In this document: in pieces, positions 10,394-21,026 of the stretch
Position numbering within the stretch: position 1 is the stretch's first letter
How the letters are laid out: the number at the start of each line of letters is the position of its first letter
Assembly (NCBI GenBank): GCA_018136815.1
Contig: CM030944.1
Location: forward strand, 1,823,145 to 1,887,144
Origin: Isochrysis galbana
Taxonomy: Eukaryota; Haptophyta; Isochrysidales; Isochrysidaceae
Direction: 5' to 3'
DNA: 64,000 bases
Notes under the pieces: generated by a model
The model's database searches: none
Told to the model about the DNA's origin: nothing
The model's input: only the letters and a program-made list of their open reading frames with translations
Program-made: the position numbers and the translations under genes

Positions 10394-11675
10394 TTAAAAG
10401 GGCCCCCCAGCCATGTATGTCTCCAGGGCAGGAGGTTCCATACCAAACTTGTGGGATACAATGCTACCGTACAAGCACGTATGCATGTTGGTGAAAAGAT
10501 TAGCCACCCGGAGGTATGCCCCGACATCACGACGCAACAATTGTTGCCCACGCGCCAGATCAAACCATGGCCAAAGGTTTGCCACTTTCCCGAACCCCCA
10601 TTCGGCGCTCACGCGGAAGGGGCTCATGACGGCATTGAAGAAAGCTTGCCATGCAAGCAGCGCGCCCCTGTACATCCTGTACAGGTAAGCTGACATGGGG
10701 TAAGCGGAGTCACCGAGCAAGCAGTATGTGCACCCGATCCTAGTACAACACGATTGCATGATGTTCAGGAGACCAGACACGTGCAGCACGAAGGAATCAT
10801 GCCGGGATCCGTGCACCGGGCCATAGGCCCATGGTTGGATTCCATTCGGGAAGACAATTCCTTGCACCTTCACACCGTGACAACGCTTGTGCCCGGAAAA
10901 ATACACGCCTTGCGACCGAACGGGTCGTGCAACGGGCCACAGCTTACCGTCGATGAAGCCTACCATATTCGACACAGGAACCCCCGCCCTCACTAGCGCC
11001 GCAGCAAAGGCGGGAAAGAGGGGAGTGAAGGCGGAGAAACCTCGAGAATCGAGAAGATGAGGAAAAATGAGATGTATGTGCTCAACGACAGCATGGTGCG
11101 CTGCAGAGATAGCGGCTTCGCTGCGCCCCGTCTCCCACACCAGAGATGCTGCAGATCCTGTGCACAAGGAGACGAACGATGGAGTGAGGGTGAAAGTGAA
11201 ATGGCACCCGCAAAGTCATGCTCGGCGCGGCGCAGGCCCTCTCACCTGGCGTTCGAAAGCGCCGCAGTGTAATGAGAGCGGCCTCCTCGCCACGCATGAC
11301 GTGGCCGCCGCGGAGCCGCCAGCCAGCCGGCAGCTGCAGTGCTTCAACAAAGCGGCGGAGGTCGGGGAGACGTACGCCAAAGCGGATGTAAACATCCCTG
11401 GCGAAGTCATCTTCGCCCACGCCGGCCTGAGCCGCCTCACGCTCTAGCCGGGCAACTAAAAGGCGCTGCGGGCCAATGCCAATGCGCGTCTTTGCAGAGC
11501 GGCCTAGAGGATCGATGGCGAGGGAGATGAGGAAGATTTCCTCATCGTCCGCGCTTTCGTCGGAGAAACCCGCGAGGAGCTCATCCCACTGATGATCCCC
11601 ATCGGCCGCGACAGCCAGTGCCAACACCATCTCCGCATTCTCCAGCTCCATCGCCGTGAAGGGGCGGGTCGGCAT
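10394..11675 (-). CDS. PIF/Harbinger DDE transposase
   Basis: Two exons, 11675-11246 and 11157-10394, joined across an 88 bp intron (donor GTGAGA, acceptor CACAG), give 397 residues. The DDE superfamily 4 pattern is complete: first Asp in VGFIDGK, second Asp in LLGDSAYP and Glu in SAEWGFGKV. Between them lies the GYFSGHKRCHG-like segment (here VYFSGHKRCHG). The N-terminal exon carries the acidic leader and a helical segment (ITLRRFRTPG) of the type seen in Harbinger transposases. The protein would cut and paste the element together with the Myb-like partner encoded at 7569-9200. No internal stop or frameshift is visible. Confidence 0.88.
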
Positions 11676-12059
11676 CGTCGCTGCTGCTCTCCCCCCCAAC
11701 GAGGGAAGTAGACGACGACAAGAAGAACTCGTCACACATCGTTTACTTACAGTGACAACGAGAAAATTTGTATGACGGTCCTCGGTCATAAAGGCAAATT
11801 CGCGAGATAAAGAGAGACGTAAAATGAGGTAAACAGGGAAGAAACAAACGGGAGTGGGGGGCCCTTCCGCATATGGTCGTGAGACGGAGCGAGAGACGGC
11901 GTCCTCGGGGCGGCGTAGTGAAACCCCTCGCGGCCAGAAGCCCTTTTGCAGAATCTTGTTTTCCTCGGGTTTCACCCAGCTTTACTCGGTAGTCGAGCAA
12001 GTGAAACCCCGGAGTGAAACCCGAGTGAAACCCGAGTGAAACCTTCTCAAAAACCCTCT

Positions 12060-12222
12060 AATGGCTAGGTACGGAGTGTAGAGCCTGGGGGCGAGGGGGT
12101 GGGGGTGGGGGAGGGGGGGCGGGGGGCGGGGGGCAGAGGGAAGGAGAGGAGGCGTGCCGGGGGGGGGGCGGGGCGGGGACGGCGCTTTTGAGTGTTTTGT
12201 TTTTGGGGCTCTCGGCGTCGCG
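12060..12222. promoter_or_regulatory. Probable promoter of the DBP5-like gene
   Basis: This short G-rich spacer lies between the Harbinger right end and the helicase start codon. The transposon sits only about 160 bp upstream of the ATG, so it may have displaced or supplied promoter sequence. No TATA box is evident. Confidence 0.3.
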
Positions 12223-14947
12223 ATGGCGGAGTCGAGCCACCCTGTGGGCAGCGACGCGTACAACAGGACAGATGACGCAGTGGACGGGCTCGCTGAGGCG
12301 CTGGCCGATCCGGAGGGAACGGCGGAAACAGACATCGACGTCGTCGAAGTGGCCGGCCTCCAGGAGCAGGAGACAGACACTGTTCTCGACAAGACGCCTT
12401 CGACGGATGCTCTCTACGGAGTGGTCTTCCAGAGCTTTGATGATGAGAAGCTGGGTGAGAGAGGGGAGGGGAGGGTGGAGTGGAGAAGGGAGGAGGCCGG
12501 GTAGGGGGACGGGGGTGGGGGCGGGGGGAGTGGAAGGAGGGTGCGGGCGGGGGGAGGGGGCGGGGGTGGGGGGCAATACCGAGAGCTGTACGACGGAGCC
12601 GTCTGCCAGGGCTATGAGGATGAGAAACCCGGTAAGAATGGGAGAGGAAGATGCTGGGTGTGAGGATTGTGAGTGATGATTAATAGACGTAAGGCTCATT
12701 GATTGGGCATGTCTTGAGGAGACGGAGATGAGAGTGGGTGCTTGGAGACACTCTCCTATGGCGCCGTCTGCCAGAGCATTGAGAACAAGAAACTGAGTGA
12801 AAGGGAGCGAGTGAAGGGGCTGCGTGCGGAAAGGAGAGCAGAGGACAGCAGGATTTGGCGCTTGTGGAGTACGCGGCTGGGGCTGAACAAGCCCTTTCGC
12901 ATGCTTCGATGGGCCCCTTTCACACCAATAAGCCCCTTACACCTTACCCCTTGACGCGCAGGCTTGCCGCCCTTATTGCTAAAGGGATTGCAGGAGATGA
13001 AGTTTGTGCGGCCCTCAAAGATCCAAGCTGCGTCGCTTCCTAAGATCTGGGCTGGGCGCGAGCTGCTCGCGCAATCTCACAATGGCACCGGCAAGACGGC
13101 GTGTTTTGTGCTTGGGATGCTCAAGGCGGTCACGCCGGACCCTTGCCCACAAGCTCTCTGCTTGTGCCCAACTCGTGAGCTCGCCAAGCAAATTGGTGAG
13201 GAGATCCTCAAGATGGGCAAGTTCATGCTTCAGGAAAGCGGAATCAAGTTAAAAGTCATTCTCCGAGAGGAAAGGTGCGCCTGGAGCCGATCGCTGCAAA
13301 TGTGCAGACATGTGAATAGAGCCGGATGAGCATTCGCAGACTACTCCGACCGACTCCGTGCGATCTAGGTACGCTTCGGGCGAGAGGATGTCGGATCAGC
13401 TCGTGGTGGGCACACCGGGCAAGGTGTGGACTCTCATAAATATGAAGGTGCTAGCGACAGACCGGCTCAAGGTACGCAGCCATGCAGTGCCCAACCACAG
13501 CTGCGTGGAGGGGCTGAGGGATGATGCGCGTGAATTTGCTGCTTGACGCGACACATGCTGCATCGGCATGCGGCCATGAGCGGTGAAGAGACATCATGCG
13601 CTTGCCTTCACAACATTTCGCTGTAGCAATCCTGGCTTTCCGCACCGCCAGCCCGCTGACCCTAGCCACCCCGCACAGATCTTTGTGCTGGACGAGGCTG
13701 ACGAAATGCTCATGCTGGGTGGCTTGGGTGACACAACGAAGCGCATCCGCCAGCGCCTACCTAAGAGTGTCCAAACGCTCTTCTTCTCGGCAACCTGGAC
13801 CGATCCCGTTAAGAAGTTCGCCAAGCAGATGTCGGCCGTCTCAGGGCGGGACTGGTCACAGGTCCGTTCGAGGGCAACGCTTGTTGTCGCAACATGGGTT
13901 GCGGCGACATGCACGGCTTGATGGCGCGCATGCATCGCTCGGGAATGATTTTGCCACGCACGCCGACGCTGTTGTTGGCGGGCGCGAAGATTGACGATGC
14001 CGTTGTCTGCACATGCCCTGCTTTGATCTTGCTCACATTGGTTGTCGTCGCATTTTGTCGCAGATCGAAGTCCAGCGCTCCTTCATTTTCAACGATCAGG
14101 TGCGACAGATGTATTACCGCACGCAGGGGGTCAAAGAGAAGGAGGCCCGGCTGGCGGAAATCCTCAACGTTGTGACCGTTGGCCAGTGCATCATTTTCGT
14201 GCACACTCGTGATGCCGTCGATCGCCTCGCGACGATGCTGGAGCAGAACGGACATACCGTTTCGTCGCTGCACGGACGAATGGAAGAGAAGGCTCGCGAC
14301 AAGGTGTGCGATCGGGGCGGCTTGCAACTTGTCTACTAGCAGTGGATTCAACAGAGCGAGCCATGATCCTCTCGATTTGGATGGCGGGGCATGGAGCGGG
14401 CAGCAGCGCCGCCCATGCCACGACGCGAAGGCGCACTTGCTCCTGGCCATTGCAAGTGCCCCAAACCCGGCTGCCCTCTTTCTCCATGGCATGGGTCAGG
14501 TGTTGCATGACTTCAGAGCCGGGACGACGCGCTTCCTCATCACAACGAACGTTCTCGCCCGTGGGGTCGACGTGCCCGCCGTGACGCTGGTGCGACGACG
14601 CGCCGTTCTGCTTAGGCTCGAAAAAGCGCCCCCTGGCGACCGCATGGACTTCCTTGCGCGTTGTTTAGTTTGTTGAATTGTGTGACCTCCTACGGTGAAT
14701 CTCGCAGGTGATCCAGTACGACATGCCAATCAAGAAGGGCGGCGGCGCCGATCCTGAGACGTACCTTCACCGTGTGGGAAGGACTGGACGTTTCGGTCGG
14801 CCGGGATGCGCCCTCAATCTGATCGGCGACAACACCGAGTTCAAGGTCTTGAAGCAGATCGAGGTTTATTTCTCTCGCGAGAATCTCATCTCAGAGATAC
14901 CCCAGGACACCGATCCTGAGGAGTTTGAAAAGCTCCTCAAGGCCTAG
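12223..14947 (+). CDS. DBP5: DEAD-box RNA helicase, DBP5/DDX19 type
   Basis: Seven exons fit in frame: 12223-12454, 12962-13274, 13369-13471, 13679-13861, 14064-14303, 14500-14589 and 14708-14947, giving 466 residues. Yeast Dbp5 and human DDX19 are about 480. Motifs in order are Q-motif region FVRPSKIQ, motif I SHNGTGKT, PTRELA, VGTPGK, DEAD in VLDEADEM, SAT in FFSATW, IIFVHTR, RGVDVP and HRVGRTGRFG. The long final segment YDMPIKKGGGADPETYLHR, with its inserted loop, is characteristic of DBP5. This enzyme remodels mRNPs at the cytoplasmic face of the nuclear pore during export. Donors are GTGAGA, GTGCGC, GTACGC, GTCCGT, GTGTGC and GTGCGA. Intron 1 (507 bp) contains two decayed copies of the end of exon 1. 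Confidence 0.9.
12576..12810 (+). repeat. Two diverged copies of the exon 1 end plus splice donor, inside intron 1
   Basis: Exon 1 ends GTCTTCCAGAGCTTTGATGA then GAGAAGCTGG/GTGAGA. The segments GTCTGCCAGGGCTATGAGGA then GAGAAACCCG/GTAAGA (near 12600-12637) and GTCTGCCAGAGCATTGAGAA then AAGAAACTGA/GTGAAA (near 12767-12803) repeat it with drift, donor included. They look like tandem duplications of an exon-intron boundary. Confidence 0.7.
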
Positions 14948-16451
14948 GCGCACTCCCTATGGCTTGCGAAAGTCGAGCCCGTTTCGGTAGGGTGACGACC
15001 TCGTATGGTCAAACAACATGGCCAAGTGCTGCAGGAGGCAACTCACATTTGCAATCGTGGCCTTTCCGAGGGTTAGCGTCTGCCACACTGTGCGTTCATG
15101 CCTAGACATGGACAGGAAGCTCTCTGGCGTAGCTTATGAAGACACTAACTTGCTCGTCATCCTCCATGGCCCATAATCAAATCTCGCAGGCCTAGTAACT
15201 CCCATCTCCACCCGTCTTCCAACCCTTAATGAGCCTCCTCGTGAGTTGAGTAGTGTTGAGCTGTCTTCTTTGGCGAGTTGTTGGCTAAAAAAGACTTCTT
15301 GATATGTATTCGCACCGCGCGCAGCGCTTTGGCTTTGGGACACGGCATCTGAGACGAGACCTACCTGCGTCACCGCAACACCCGTTCACGTCCTTGCACC
15401 TTGCGCCCAGCTTTGTCGAGCCCAGCGTTACAAATCAAATAACTATTGACTATTGACCAATTCAACTACTTTTACAAGTAGGAGGCCAATGGGGGCCTCG
15501 CGCGCCCCCCTCTCTCCCATCTCCCATCGCAGACACCCCTTGGGTGGGCCTGCACAACCATCCTCAGCCCCCGCCTGCTGGCTGCTGGCAAGGGCTCACT
15601 GCCTGCTAGCAAGGGCTGAGCTAACATCACATCTGCCCAAACTCTCGCCGAGCGCGCCCCGCGCGCCGCACGCATTCGCCTGCACTGCCCCCTGATCGTA
15701 CTGACCCCATGCCACCACCACCACCACTGATAAGACTAGTAACCGGTTTACCAGATATCCAGATACTAGGCATCTTTGCCTATTAAGTAGCCGGATCCAG
15801 GTATCCAGATAGATAGGGATCGTGCGCCGCGCTACCAGGCAGCCAGATATCCAGATAGTAAATCCTGACATACCAACTATCGTTAAATAAAACGATAGGG
15901 TCATGGAGCGCGCGCCGCCTCCCTCCCTCGCCGCCGCCGCCCTCGCCGCGATGGACGACGCACTCATGGCTCATGGACACCCCACCCACACCCCCCTGTC
16001 GCCAAAGCGACCACGTCAAGAGTCAAGACGACCCTTGATCCAATTCTCCCCCACATTCACATTCATGTATTTTTCCCGGCTTGGCCCGGAAAAATCAGGG
16101 AATGGAGAGAGGGAGGGAGGAGAGCTGCGGAAGGAGGGGGAACCGCGGAGGGGGGGGAATCACAACATTGACCCCATCCTCCCTCACATTCACGTACTTT
16201 TCCCGGCCTGGCCCGGGAAAATCAGGGAATGGAGAGAGGGGAGGGAGGAGAGCTGCAGAGAGAGGGGGTGAGAAGGAGAAGGCTAACTTTCGAAATGGGA
16301 ACGGACGGGGCCGGCCCAAAGGTGAAGCCCCCTGGCGTCGCAACCGTCGGTGAGGACGAAGCTGAAGCTTGTGATGACGATAGGGGCATGGTGGCCAGCA
16401 CCGGTTGGCTCGGTGCGGCCGAAATCTCGGACTCGGTGACGGGCTTGATTA
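14948..16451. other. Intergenic with small local repeats
   Basis: No gene is supported. Around 15750-15870 the motif CCAGATATCCAGATA or a close variant occurs three times. Between 16040 and 16260 a segment with TTTTCCCGG, TTGGCCCGG and AATCAGGGAATGGAGAGAGG is present twice in tandem, about 135 bp apart. Confidence 0.5.
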
Positions 16452-16832
16452 CGCGGAGCGCGGAGAGACCCCCCACGAGATATCTTGGGACCGGAGAATG
16501 TTTTGGACGAATCTTCCTGCCGTCGGCCGAGGAGAGGCGGACGGAGAGAGAGAGAGAGGGAGAGTCTTGCAGAGCGACTGCAGAACGAGAAGTCGAAGTC
16601 ATGCCGGTTTATTACCTTAAACGAGCCAACAATTATAGTAACAGCAAAAACAAAATTCGAATCGCAAATTTCGAGACCAAAACCTGCAAACCTGGACTTG
16701 AGACCATGGGGAATCCGAATCTGTGTGTCTTGTGCGTCAGTGGCAACACGGGGAACTGTTCAATTGTAATTGTGAGCGTGTATCTTACACGAATATTCAT
16801 GCCTACAGCCTTCAGATGGGCAGGAATACAAC
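16452..16832 (+). repeat. Dispersed repeat family E, copy 1
   Basis: This is nearly identical to 60221-60598 and more distantly related to 50282-50649. It runs from GCGGAGCGCGGAGAGACC, through a GA-rich tract and TTATTACCTTAAACGAGCC, to ATGGGCAGGAATACAAC. A shorter diverged piece on the opposite strand lies near 34785-34870. In all three direct copies the frame containing YYLKRANNYSNSKNKIRIAN stays open for about 70 codons, with few amino acid differences. That could reflect youth of the repeat rather than coding. Confidence 0.8.
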
Positions 16833-17226
16833 AGAGGTCTAGAGGACTTTTGATATTATGATATCAGGACCTGATATCAGCCTGACGTCCCATCCGGGCC
16901 GACCCTCGATACCGATACCAACACTAAAGGACGGAGACGAAGGCCTAACTACTGACTGCTGACTGAGAGGCTGAGAGGGGGGAGCCGGGGAGCGGAAAGG
17001 GAAGTGAGCAAGTGAGCAAGCAAGGGGCAAGGGCGATGGAGCCGGGTTCCCGGAGTGGAAGTGTCCTTGTAGCAGTAGCAGTAGTAGGCATCTTCCAGAG
17101 TGTTTTGTTTTCGACCCAGCCAGTGGGAGTACTCTAGCGGCACTCATATCCATACGTCCGTTGTTTCCCCCCCTCTAGCCTCTATGTAGCCTCTACATTC
17201 TACTATCTACTGCACTCTACTCTAGA
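16833..17226. other. Intergenic, no gene seen
   Basis: Spacer with scattered CTCTAGA-like and TCTACTCTA motifs close to the left end of the next mobile element. Confidence 0.35.
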
Positions 17227-17644
17227 TAGGGCGGTCAAACAGGGGCTTTTTAACTATTAGTAAGGGTTGGGCTGCATTTTTTGACCGTGGCGCGAGGCCC
17301 AATAAAAAACCTTCAGGGGGGGCCACCTGCCGCCACGAAAATCTTAGCCAGGAAATGGTGCGATTCTCCCCCCCTCCCCCCCCCTCCGTCACGCGCGCTC
17401 ACGCTCTACCCGTAAAGAATGGGCGGTCGCGCCCGCGGGGGGATCGATTCCTTTATATCTAAGCTACATTCGGCATTTGATTCCCGCCCGATGCAGCGCC
17501 GTGTCGGGCTGCCGACAGTCCGACCACCCCCTGACCCTCTGGCATCATGGCCCGCGCAGCCCACCCAGCTCCTCACAGCGCGCGCACGCGGCTACCCTGG
17601 CTGCCGCAGACCCCGCCCTGACCATCCCGACCCGCCCCTCGCAG

Positions 17645-19229
17645 GATTTGCCCTCACTCGAACTCGGCATCGAGAACCAGGACCAGCTCACCGACGCGGC
17701 CGTCCACGCGTGGCTGACAAGCCTCCGCGTTGAGGCTGCCCTCGCGGCCCTCCTCTCTCTGACAGTGCCAGATTCGGCGCTGATCGATGAGGCAAGACCC
17801 GTGGGTGGCCTCAGGACGGGCCACGTCGTAGCTTTCTACGCCGCGGCGAGCAAAAAAGCCCAAGATCTTGCCAGAGCGCCTCACAGCGCATCTGGCGGGA
17901 ACCCACCACCCAAAGCAGAAATCATCTTCTGCCGCTGGGTGGTGGGCTTGGCAGGCGGTATTGGGAATCAACCCATACTGCCAATGACGCGCGACGGCGC
18001 GACGAAAGCGCTCCTGGCACGCGGAGCTCGCGCAGCCAAGGCGCACTCCAAGGTCTTGGCAATACTTGACATGAAGTCAAGGAGAGCCATAGACCGCGGA
18101 GCCGACGCGGCGTCCGTCGATCTCCGGTGGGCAGCAGAGGCAGAGGGCCTTTGGCGGTCCGCCGCCAAACCTTTCAACATTGGCAAAAGCGACAGCGGCG
18201 ACGGGAGCAGCGCGCCGACTCGCGCGCCGGTATCGCGTTGGGCAAGTTCAATCACCAAGGCGAGTGGCTCGACAGCAAAACCTCGACAGAGCTCGAGGCG
18301 GTGTTTCGTATCGCTTGGCGAGAGGCGCGGCTCGGGCGGCGACTGACGATGAAACAACAACGCATCAAGTCCGGTAAGATCAAGCAGGAAGCAAGGGACG
18401 AGAAGCTGGCGGGCAAGCAGCAGAAGGCGGACGCCAAGGCGGCGGAGGATGTGCGTATCGCCGCCGTCGTACTCAAGCGCAAGTACTCGGAGCTCAAGTC
18501 GCTCGGCATCAACGAGCTCCGAGACCAGCTTAAGCACTACAAGGCGGTCAAGAAGCGCTCGGGCTTCCTCCTCACTATGGGCGCGCGCTCTGACTACGTG
18601 CTTGCGGTGCAGCGACTCATGGTGCAGGAGTTCGGCATCGGCGCTAACGATCTCGCCGACGGCGACTCTGGACTGGATGGACGCGGCCTACGTAAGCGGC
18701 GAGTACAGCGGCGGCCAAGGCAACCGAAGGCGGCGAGGGGGCAGACGGCCGGCAAGCGCAAGCGAGAAGCCAGTATTGTCTCTGCCTTCGGCTACGAATG
18801 GTATGACGACGAGATCTTCGAATTCGAGTCCATTATCGGCCGGATGGTCGTTGGAGATGATGGCGCGGTTCCGAACCGCGAAGAGAAGGTGCGCCACACA
18901 CTCTCGTTGTCTCTCGTTCGCCACCATCACCGCGCTGAGCTGGACTGCCTTGCCTCTCCTCGCAGTTTGATCCAGGAGAGGTTCTATACCTCATTCTATG
19001 GTCTGGCTTTCCACCAGAGTGCGCCACGTGGCAGCGCGCGGAGGAGATCGCCGACGACGAGATGCCACAAAACCTCGAGGCAATCGACGAGTACGAGGCA
19101 GCACTTGAGGCGGAGTCGGAGCTCGAGGCGGAGGAGGCGACTGAGATTGAGATCGAGGCTGAGGTGGGAAGGGAAGGCAGCAAGCAGGCTGTGAATGATC
19201 CTGCTGTTCGTGCTGAGCCAAAGCCATGA
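17645..19229 (+). CDS. SAP-like plus chromodomain protein of the mobile element (5' end and one joint uncertain)
   Basis: An acceptor CTCGCAG at 17644 opens a frame (ELGIENQDQL...) that runs to about 18220. The sequence then continues in another frame from about 18200 to 18888. A 77 bp intron (18889-18965, GTGCGC...CGCAG) leads to the final exon 18966-19229. The middle part (YSELKSLGINELRDQLKHYK ... RSDYVLAVQRL) resembles a SAP DNA-binding helix pair. Around the intron, FEFESIIGRMV plus YLILWSGFPPECATWQ plus NLEAIDEYEA form a recognisable chromodomain, with the aromatic Y..LW..F...TW pattern. The C-terminus is very acidic. The change of frame near 18180-18225 may be a frameshift (decay) or an intron I cannot place. 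A chromodomain could steer insertion to modified histones. Confidence 0.6.
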
Positions 19230-19252
19230 GGCTTAGGAGCCCAAGGCCCGCC

Positions 19253-19680
19253 CGGCATCGGTTCGAAGTTGGGCTCTCCGGGCCTCCCTCGGCGACGGCT
19301 CAACGTTCAATGGGCTCGGCGGGTGGGTGATTTCGACGAGGGTTCGGCGCGCGGCCTGCCCGATTGGCGTGACCATCCGGGTGGGATATGCGTATATGGT
19401 ATCTGGTGGGGTCCGCCATCCGGATGGATCGTCGAAAACGGCCACGCAGCGCGCCCGGCATCGGTTCGAAGTTGGTCTCTCCGGGCCTCCCTCGGCGACG
19501 GCTCAACGTTCAATGGGCTCGGCGGGTGGGTGATTTCGACGAGGGTTCGGCGCGCGGCCTGCCCGATTGGCGTGACCATCCGGGTGGGATATGCGTATAT
19601 GGTATCTGGTGGGGTCCGCCATCCGGATGGATCGTCGAAAACGGCCACGCAGCGCGCCCGGCATCGGTTCGAAGTTGGGC
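19253..19680. repeat. 203 bp tandem repeat, two full copies and a start
   Basis: The unit beginning CCCGGCATCGGTTCGAAGTT starts at about 19253, 19456 and 19659. The first two units are almost identical. The array lies between the chromodomain gene's stop codon and the right end of the element. It contains GGTTCGAA, which recalls a tRNA B box, but no cloverleaf can be drawn. Confidence 0.85.
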
Positions 19681-20004
19681 TTTTTGAGCTTTTGCGATTT
19701 TAGCGTCTTTTGTCAGTTTTTGATTACGTTTTGTTATGGGGGCCCAAGGGGGGGGTCCGGGTCCTAATGGGCCCCGGATATGTGCTAGTTGGGTGTATTG
19801 GGAACTTTCTCCCGAAAAAAATCCTTAAATTTCCTCAATTCTGAGATGGTCATTTTTTCACCCCTTATAAAAAAACACTGTTTGACCGCCCTACTCTAGA
19901 GTAGAGCTATGTACTCTAGAGTAGAGTAGAACAGACCTGGGTTTGTCTTCTCGGATGTGTGTGTGCTCCATTTTTAGTCTCCGGGCCCTCTGCGTCCTCT
20001 GGGT

Positions 20005-20730
20005 GACCTCCCCTTCTCTCTTCTCTCTCTCCCCTTTCTCTCTTCTCTCTCTCCCCCTTCTCTCTTCTCTCTCTCCCCTTTCTCTCTCCTCTCTCTCCCC
20101 CTTCTCTCTTCTCTCTCTCCCCTTTCTCTCTTCTCTCTCTCCCCCTTCTCTCTTCTCTCTCTCCCCTTTCTCTCTCCTCTCTCTCCCCCTTCTCTCTTCT
20201 CTCTCTCCCCCTTCTCTCTTCTCTCTCTCCCCCTTCTCTCTTCTCTCTCTCCCCTTTCTCTCTCCTCTCTCTCCCCCTTCTCTCTTCTCTCTCTCCCCTT
20301 TCTCTCTTCTCTCTCTCCCCTTTCTCTCTTCTCTCTCTCCCCCTTCTCTCTTCTCTCTCTCCCCCTTCTCTCTTCTCTCTCTCCCCCTTCTCTCTTCTCT
20401 CTCTCCCCTTTCTCTCTTCTCTCTCTCCCCCTTCTCTCTTCTCTCTCTCCCCCTTCTCTCTTCTCTCTCTCCCCTTTCTCTCTCCTCTCTCTCCCCCTTC
20501 TCTCTTCTCTCTCTCCCCTGTCTCTCTTCTCTCTCTCCCCGTTCTCTCTTCTCTCTCTCCCCTGTCTCTCTTCTCTCTCTCCCCCTGTCTCTCTTCTCTC
20601 TCTCCCCCTTCTCTCTTCTCTCTCTCCCCCTTCTCTCTTCTCTCTCTCCCCCTTCTCTCTTCTCTCTCTCCCCTTTCTCTCTTCTCTCTCTCCCCTTTCT
20701 CTCTTCTCTCTCCCCTTTTCTCGGCCCCCC
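20005..20730. repeat. Polypyrimidine minisatellite, ~22 bp unit
   Basis: The plus strand has about 33 copies of a 20-22 bp unit of the form TTCTCTCTTCTCTCTCTCCC with one- or two-base variants (T or C at the CCCCY step, occasional shorter units). The tract ends in C runs and a CCCT array up to about 20830. It immediately precedes the J-domain gene. Mirror-symmetric homopurine-homopyrimidine DNA of this kind can form triplex DNA. Confidence 0.9.
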
Positions 20731-21026
20731 CCCCCCCCCCCCCCTCTCCCTCCCTCCCCCTTGCCCCCCCCTCTCTCTCTCGCGCGCGCTCTCCCTCCCT
20801 CCCTCCCTCCCTCCCTCCCTCCCTCCTACCCTCCCTCCTCAATCCCTCCGTTCCGTGTCCCCCCCACCCCTCTCTCTCTCCCTTTCCTCTCCCTCGTCTC
20901 TCTCTACCCTCTCCTTCGTCCCACGGCTGGCGTCCCGCCTGCCGTCCCCAACCCTCCCCCACGTCTCCCTCGCCTCCCGGCAGCGAGGAACCCCTCCTCA
21001 CTCCTCCTCACCCTCCAGCTGCTGCG

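Larger units (their letters stand above)
7407..12059. mobile_element. PIF/Harbinger-type DNA transposon, apparently complete
   Basis: The left end GGGGGTTTTGAGAGTGTTTCACTCG (7408 on) matches the reverse complement of the right end (TTTTTGAGAAGGTTTCACTCG, ending about 12059) with small differences. Inside both ends GTTTCACTC is repeated two or three times. The element holds the two genes typical of PIF/Harbinger: a Myb/SANT-like DNA-binding protein (plus strand) and a DDE transposase (minus strand), arranged tail to tail. Both frames are intact across their introns, so activity is possible. A TAA follows the right end, but I could not find a matching 3 bp duplication on the left. Confidence 0.85.
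17227..19893. mobile_element. DNA transposon with TAGGGCGGTCAAACAG inverted repeats
   Basis: The left end TAGGGCGGTCAAACAG (17227) is matched exactly by CTGTTTGACCGCCCTA ending at 19893. The 7 bp CTCTAGA directly flanks both sides (17220-17226 and 19894-19900). The region is generally rich in this motif, so part of the match could be chance. Inside is one gene with chromodomain and SAP-like parts and a 203 bp tandem repeat, but no recognised transposase. The superfamily is not clear; a 7-8 bp duplication would suit hAT-like or KDZ-like elements, and this element may be non-autonomous. Confidence 0.75.

Noticed and set aside
9680..10494. ORFs of 227-248 codons across the G-rich tandem array
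   Set aside because: They are Gly- or Pro-rich repeats created by the array, with no domain and no agreement with the flanking transposon genes.
12742..12954. A separate small gene in DBP5 intron 1
   Set aside because: It is a decayed copy of the exon 1 end followed by intron sequence; the exon 1 to exon 2 junction without it restores the DBP5 protein.
19253..19680. Possible tRNA or tRNA-derived SINE because of GGTTCGAA
   Set aside because: There is no acceptor stem, no A box at the right distance and no anticodon arm. The motif is part of the 203 bp tandem repeat.
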